DNA from: JAVVHH01 sp050954595
Lineage (GTDB): Bacteria; Pseudomonadota; Alphaproteobacteria; Acetobacterales; Acetobacteraceae
Assembly (NCBI GenBank): GCA_050954595.1
Contig: JBPBQE010000264.1
Span: 1-8,173, forward strand
DNA length: 8,173 nucleotides
Reading direction: 5' to 3'
A program made the translations under genes and the position numbers. Each line of letters begins with the position of its first letter. Positions within the stretch are counted from its first letter, which is position 1. Shown piece after piece: positions 5,977-8,173 of the stretch. The notes below the pieces were generated by a model. The model saw only the letters and a program-made list of their open reading frames with translations, ran no database searches and was not told where the DNA came from.

Positions 5977-7299
5977 ATGGATCAGCAACCGTATCGGAAG
6001 ACCCGAATTGTCGTAGTCGGTGGAGGTGCCGGCGGCTTGGAGCTCGTTCGCAAGTTGGGTGTGTCGTTCTCGAAGCAGAAGTTCGACGTCATCCTCGTCG
6101 ATCGCAACTCCACGCACATCTGGAAACCATTGCTACATGAGGTCGCAGCTGGTTCGCTCGATGCGAACCTCGACGAAGTTGGGTATGCAAGCCACGCGCA
6201 CCGCTGGGGCTACCGCTATTTCGACGGCACATTATCGGCCATAGATCGCGAAGCTCGGCAGATTGTCATTGCGCCGATCCTCGGAGAGGACGGAACCGAA
6301 CTTGTTGCCGAGCATCGGGTCGGGTTCGATTATCTGGTGCTGGCAATGGGGAGCGTATCGAATGATTTCGGAACTCCAGGCGTCCGCGCCAATTGCGTTT
6401 TCCTTGACGAACGAGCGCAGGCCGATCGTTTCAGGCGATTATTGCTGAACCAATGTCTCCGGGTTTCGCGTTCGCTCGATAGGAATCCCGCGTCGGATGC
6501 CTGCGTGAACGTGGCGATCGTAGGCGGTGGTGCTACCGGCGTGGAATTGGCTGCCGAGCTAAACTCCGCGGCCAAATCATTGGCGTCACTAGGTGTGGAT
6601 GGTTTCGACTCAACTCGCTTGCATATTACGTTGGTGGAAGCGGGACCGCGTCTTTTGCCGGCACTGACCGAGCGGTTGGCGGAGTCCGCTCGTTCGGCGC
6701 TGACAAAGCTAAACGTCCGAGTGCTGACCAGCACGCAGATCACCGAAGCCTCGCCGAAGGGACTTCGTACCTCAACCGGAGAGATGATCGAGAGTGATTT
6801 GATGGTCTGGGCAGCCGGTGTGAAGGGCGCGGATGCACTGCATGATATTGGAGGTCTTAAAACGACTAAACGGAACCATATCGAGGTTCTACCTACACTC
6901 CAAACGACGCTCGATCCTCATATCTATGCGATTGGCGATTGTGCCTATTTCGAGCTTGCAGATAAGCGGCCAGTACCGCCGCGAGCACAAGCGGCGCATC
7001 AGATGGCCGCAACCGCCTTTTACAACATTCGCGCTGACCTGACAGGCAAGCCGATGACACCATTTGTCTATCGGGATCATGGTTCGCTCGTCAGCCTGTC
7101 ACGCAACACTGCGGTCGGCAGTCTGATGGGTAACCTGGTTGGTGGAAGAATGGCGATCCAAGGCAGATTAGCCCGGTTCTTCTATGTCTCGCTGTATCGG
7201 ATGCATCTGCTTGCGATCCACGGTTGGATGAAAGGGACGTTTTTGATTTTGATAGGCCACGTCAACCAGATTGCTCGTCCGAAGCTGAAGCTCCATTGA
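5977..7299 (+). CDS. ndh: Type II NADH:quinone oxidoreductase (NDH-2)
   Basis: A 440-residue flavoprotein of the NDH-2 family, which passes electrons from NADH through FAD to membrane quinone without pumping protons. The first Rossmann fold has VVGGGAGGLE (13-22) and the acidic residue Asp42 for FAD ribose. The second has IVGGGATGVELAAEL (181-195) with Glu221 at the end of its second strand, which favours NADH over NADPH. AIGDCA (318-323) contacts FAD, and PPRAQAAHQ (334-342) is the quinone-site signature of the family. The C-terminal part (about 385-430) is amphipathic to hydrophobic, suited to monotopic membrane attachment. Length is normal. ATG 5977 is preceded by AAGG about ten bases upstream. 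It appears to be a single-gene unit ended by a strong hairpin, converging on the rRNA operon. Confidence 0.95.
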   Translation: MDQQPYRKTRIVVVGGGAGGLELVRKLGVSFSKQKFDVILVDRNSTHIWKPLLHEVAAGSLDANLDEVGYASHAHRWGYRYFDGTLSAIDREARQIVIAPILGEDGTELVAEHRVGFDYLVLAMGSVSNDFGTPGVRANCVFLDERAQADRFRRLLLNQCLRVSRSLDRNPASDACVNVAIVGGGATGVELAAELNSAAKSLASLGVDGFDSTRLHITLVEAGPRLLPALTERLAESARSALTKLNVRVLTSTQITEASPKGLRTSTGEMIESDLMVWAAGVKGADALHDIGGLKTTKRNHIEVLPTLQTTLDPHIYAIGDCAYFELADKRPVPPRAQAAHQMAATAFYNIRADLTGKPMTPFVYRDHGSLVSLSRNTAVGSLMGNLVGGRMAIQGRLARFFYVSLYRMHLLAIHGWMKGTFLILIGHVNQIARPKLKLH

Positions 7300-7329
7300 T
7301 TTGATCATGGGCTAAGGCGCGAATGAGTT

Positions 7330-7373
7330 GATAGCGCCGGACGAACATCTTTGGATGCTCGTCCGGCGCTATC
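7330..7373 (+). terminator. Long perfect hairpin after ndh
   Basis: GATAGCGCCGGACGA (7330-7344) pairs perfectly with TCGTCCGGCGCTATC (7359-7373). Inside, after one A/C mismatch, CATC and GATG add four more pairs around a TTTG loop. It starts 30 bases after the ndh stop codon. No U-tract follows on either strand, so it is either a Rho-assisted or non-canonical terminator, a message stabiliser, or a bidirectional barrier between ndh and the converging rRNA operon. Confidence 0.6.
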
Positions 7374-7464
7374 GTATCGCATAATGGCTGCGGCTTTGAT
7401 CGTGGCTTACACGCATGATGAGCGTGGCAGTCCCACAGCATCAGCAGATTATCTTGCAATAGGA

Positions 7465-7494
7465 AACGCCCCAGGGCTTTCGCGCTGGGGCGTT
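7465..7494 (-). terminator. rRNA operon terminator
   Basis: AACGCCCCAG (7465-7474) and CTGGGGCGTT (7485-7494) form a perfect 10-bp GC-rich stem with a 10-base loop. Read leftward, the direction of the rRNA operon, it is followed by the pyrimidine-rich TCCTATT. It lies just after tRNA-fMet and fits an intrinsic terminator for the operon. Confidence 0.75.
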
Positions 7495-7502
7495 GATGTA
7501 TG

Positions 7503-7576
<74 letters not shown>

Positions 7577-7614
7577 CTGGGTGTGAGTGGTGGTGAGTAA
7601 GGGTAGGGTTGGAA

Positions 7615-7732
7615 GACCTGGCGGCGACCGACTTTCCCGCACCTTAAGGTGCAGTATCATAGGCGCTGGGGGTTTTCACGGCCGAGTTCGGGATGGGATC
7701 GGGTGTTCTCTCCCCGCCATGGCCACCAGGTC
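7615..7732 (-). rRNA. rrf: 5S ribosomal RNA
   Basis: About 118 bases. The ends GACCTGG and CCAGGTC pair to form helix I; the conserved interior CCCGATCCCATCCCGAACTCG is present around 7680-7706. It follows 23S on the same strand with a spacer of roughly 140 bases and precedes tRNA-fMet, as in alphaproteobacterial operons. Exact ends are judged from helix I. Confidence 0.95.
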
Positions 7733-7870
7733 GTCCAGCCCTACCTTTGTTTAAGGTATGGGTTGAACGTGGTTCTGGTGTGATTTGGATGGTGTGCTGT
7801 TGTATGTGGGCTTGTTGTGCATGGAGCGGATCATCGTTGGTGCGATGATTGCTGTGCATGGAGGTGGTAT
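7733..7870 (-). other. 23S-5S spacer with hairpin and direct repeat
   Basis: The spacer holds a 7-bp hairpin, ATCATCG (7830-7836) with CGATGAT (7843-7849), flanked on both sides by an 11-bp direct repeat TGTGCATGGAG (7816-7826 and 7853-7863). The structure may be an RNA processing signal for release of 23S and 5S, or a short duplication. Confidence 0.5.

Positions 7871-8173
<303 letters not shown>

Noticed and set aside
6330..6743. 137-codon minus-strand open frame within ndh
   Set aside because: It is antisense to a complete NDH-2 gene with all cofactor motifs and has no features of its own.

Overview
The window looks like a chromosomal stretch of an alphaproteobacterium, probably a sphingomonad. 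The right edge holds the 3' part of an rRNA operon in the order 23S, 5S, tRNA-fMet, which is typical of that class, and the tRNA and rRNA sequences look alphaproteobacterial. The protein genes have the moderately GC-rich codon use expected there. The family-level placement is inference; no database search was possible.

Layout, left to right. (1) Positions 1-1559, minus strand: the bulk of a cytoplasmic PAS-PAS hybrid-type or simple sensor histidine kinase, running off the left edge. It has complete H, N, G1, F and G2 boxes but no ATG or GTG start. (2) About 1560-2179: a gene-poor, AT-rich spacer with several dyad elements, including a CRP/FNR-like site and a nested palindrome. (3) 2180-4553, minus strand: three genes in the transcription order wrbA-type quinone reductase, VOC ring-cleaving dioxygenase, alpha/beta-hydrolase carboxylesterase. 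(4) 4554-4733: a divergent control region rich in inverted repeats. (5) 4734-5693, plus strand: a LysR-type regulator. (6) 5977-7299, plus strand: type II NADH dehydrogenase (ndh), followed by a long perfect hairpin. (7) 7465 to the end, minus strand: rrn terminator, tRNA-fMet, 5S rRNA and partial 23S rRNA, transcribed toward ndh.

How it works together: the LysR gene and the divergent wrbA/dioxygenase/esterase group make a plausible quinone and hydroquinone stress module. WrbA would reduce quinones by two electrons to hydroquinones, the VOC dioxygenase could open the hydroquinone ring, and the hydrolase could process ester or acyl products. The same three enzyme families are united in the MhqR regulon of Bacillus subtilis (mhqO/mhqE dioxygenases, mhqD carboxylesterase, quinone reductases), but here the regulator is LysR-type. 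Ndh feeds electrons from NADH into the membrane quinone pool and is a separate housekeeping unit. No mobile element, CRISPR array or phage gene was recognised. Nothing here is clearly a wholly new system; the most interesting parts are the regulatory structures around the quinone module and the odd start of the kinase gene.
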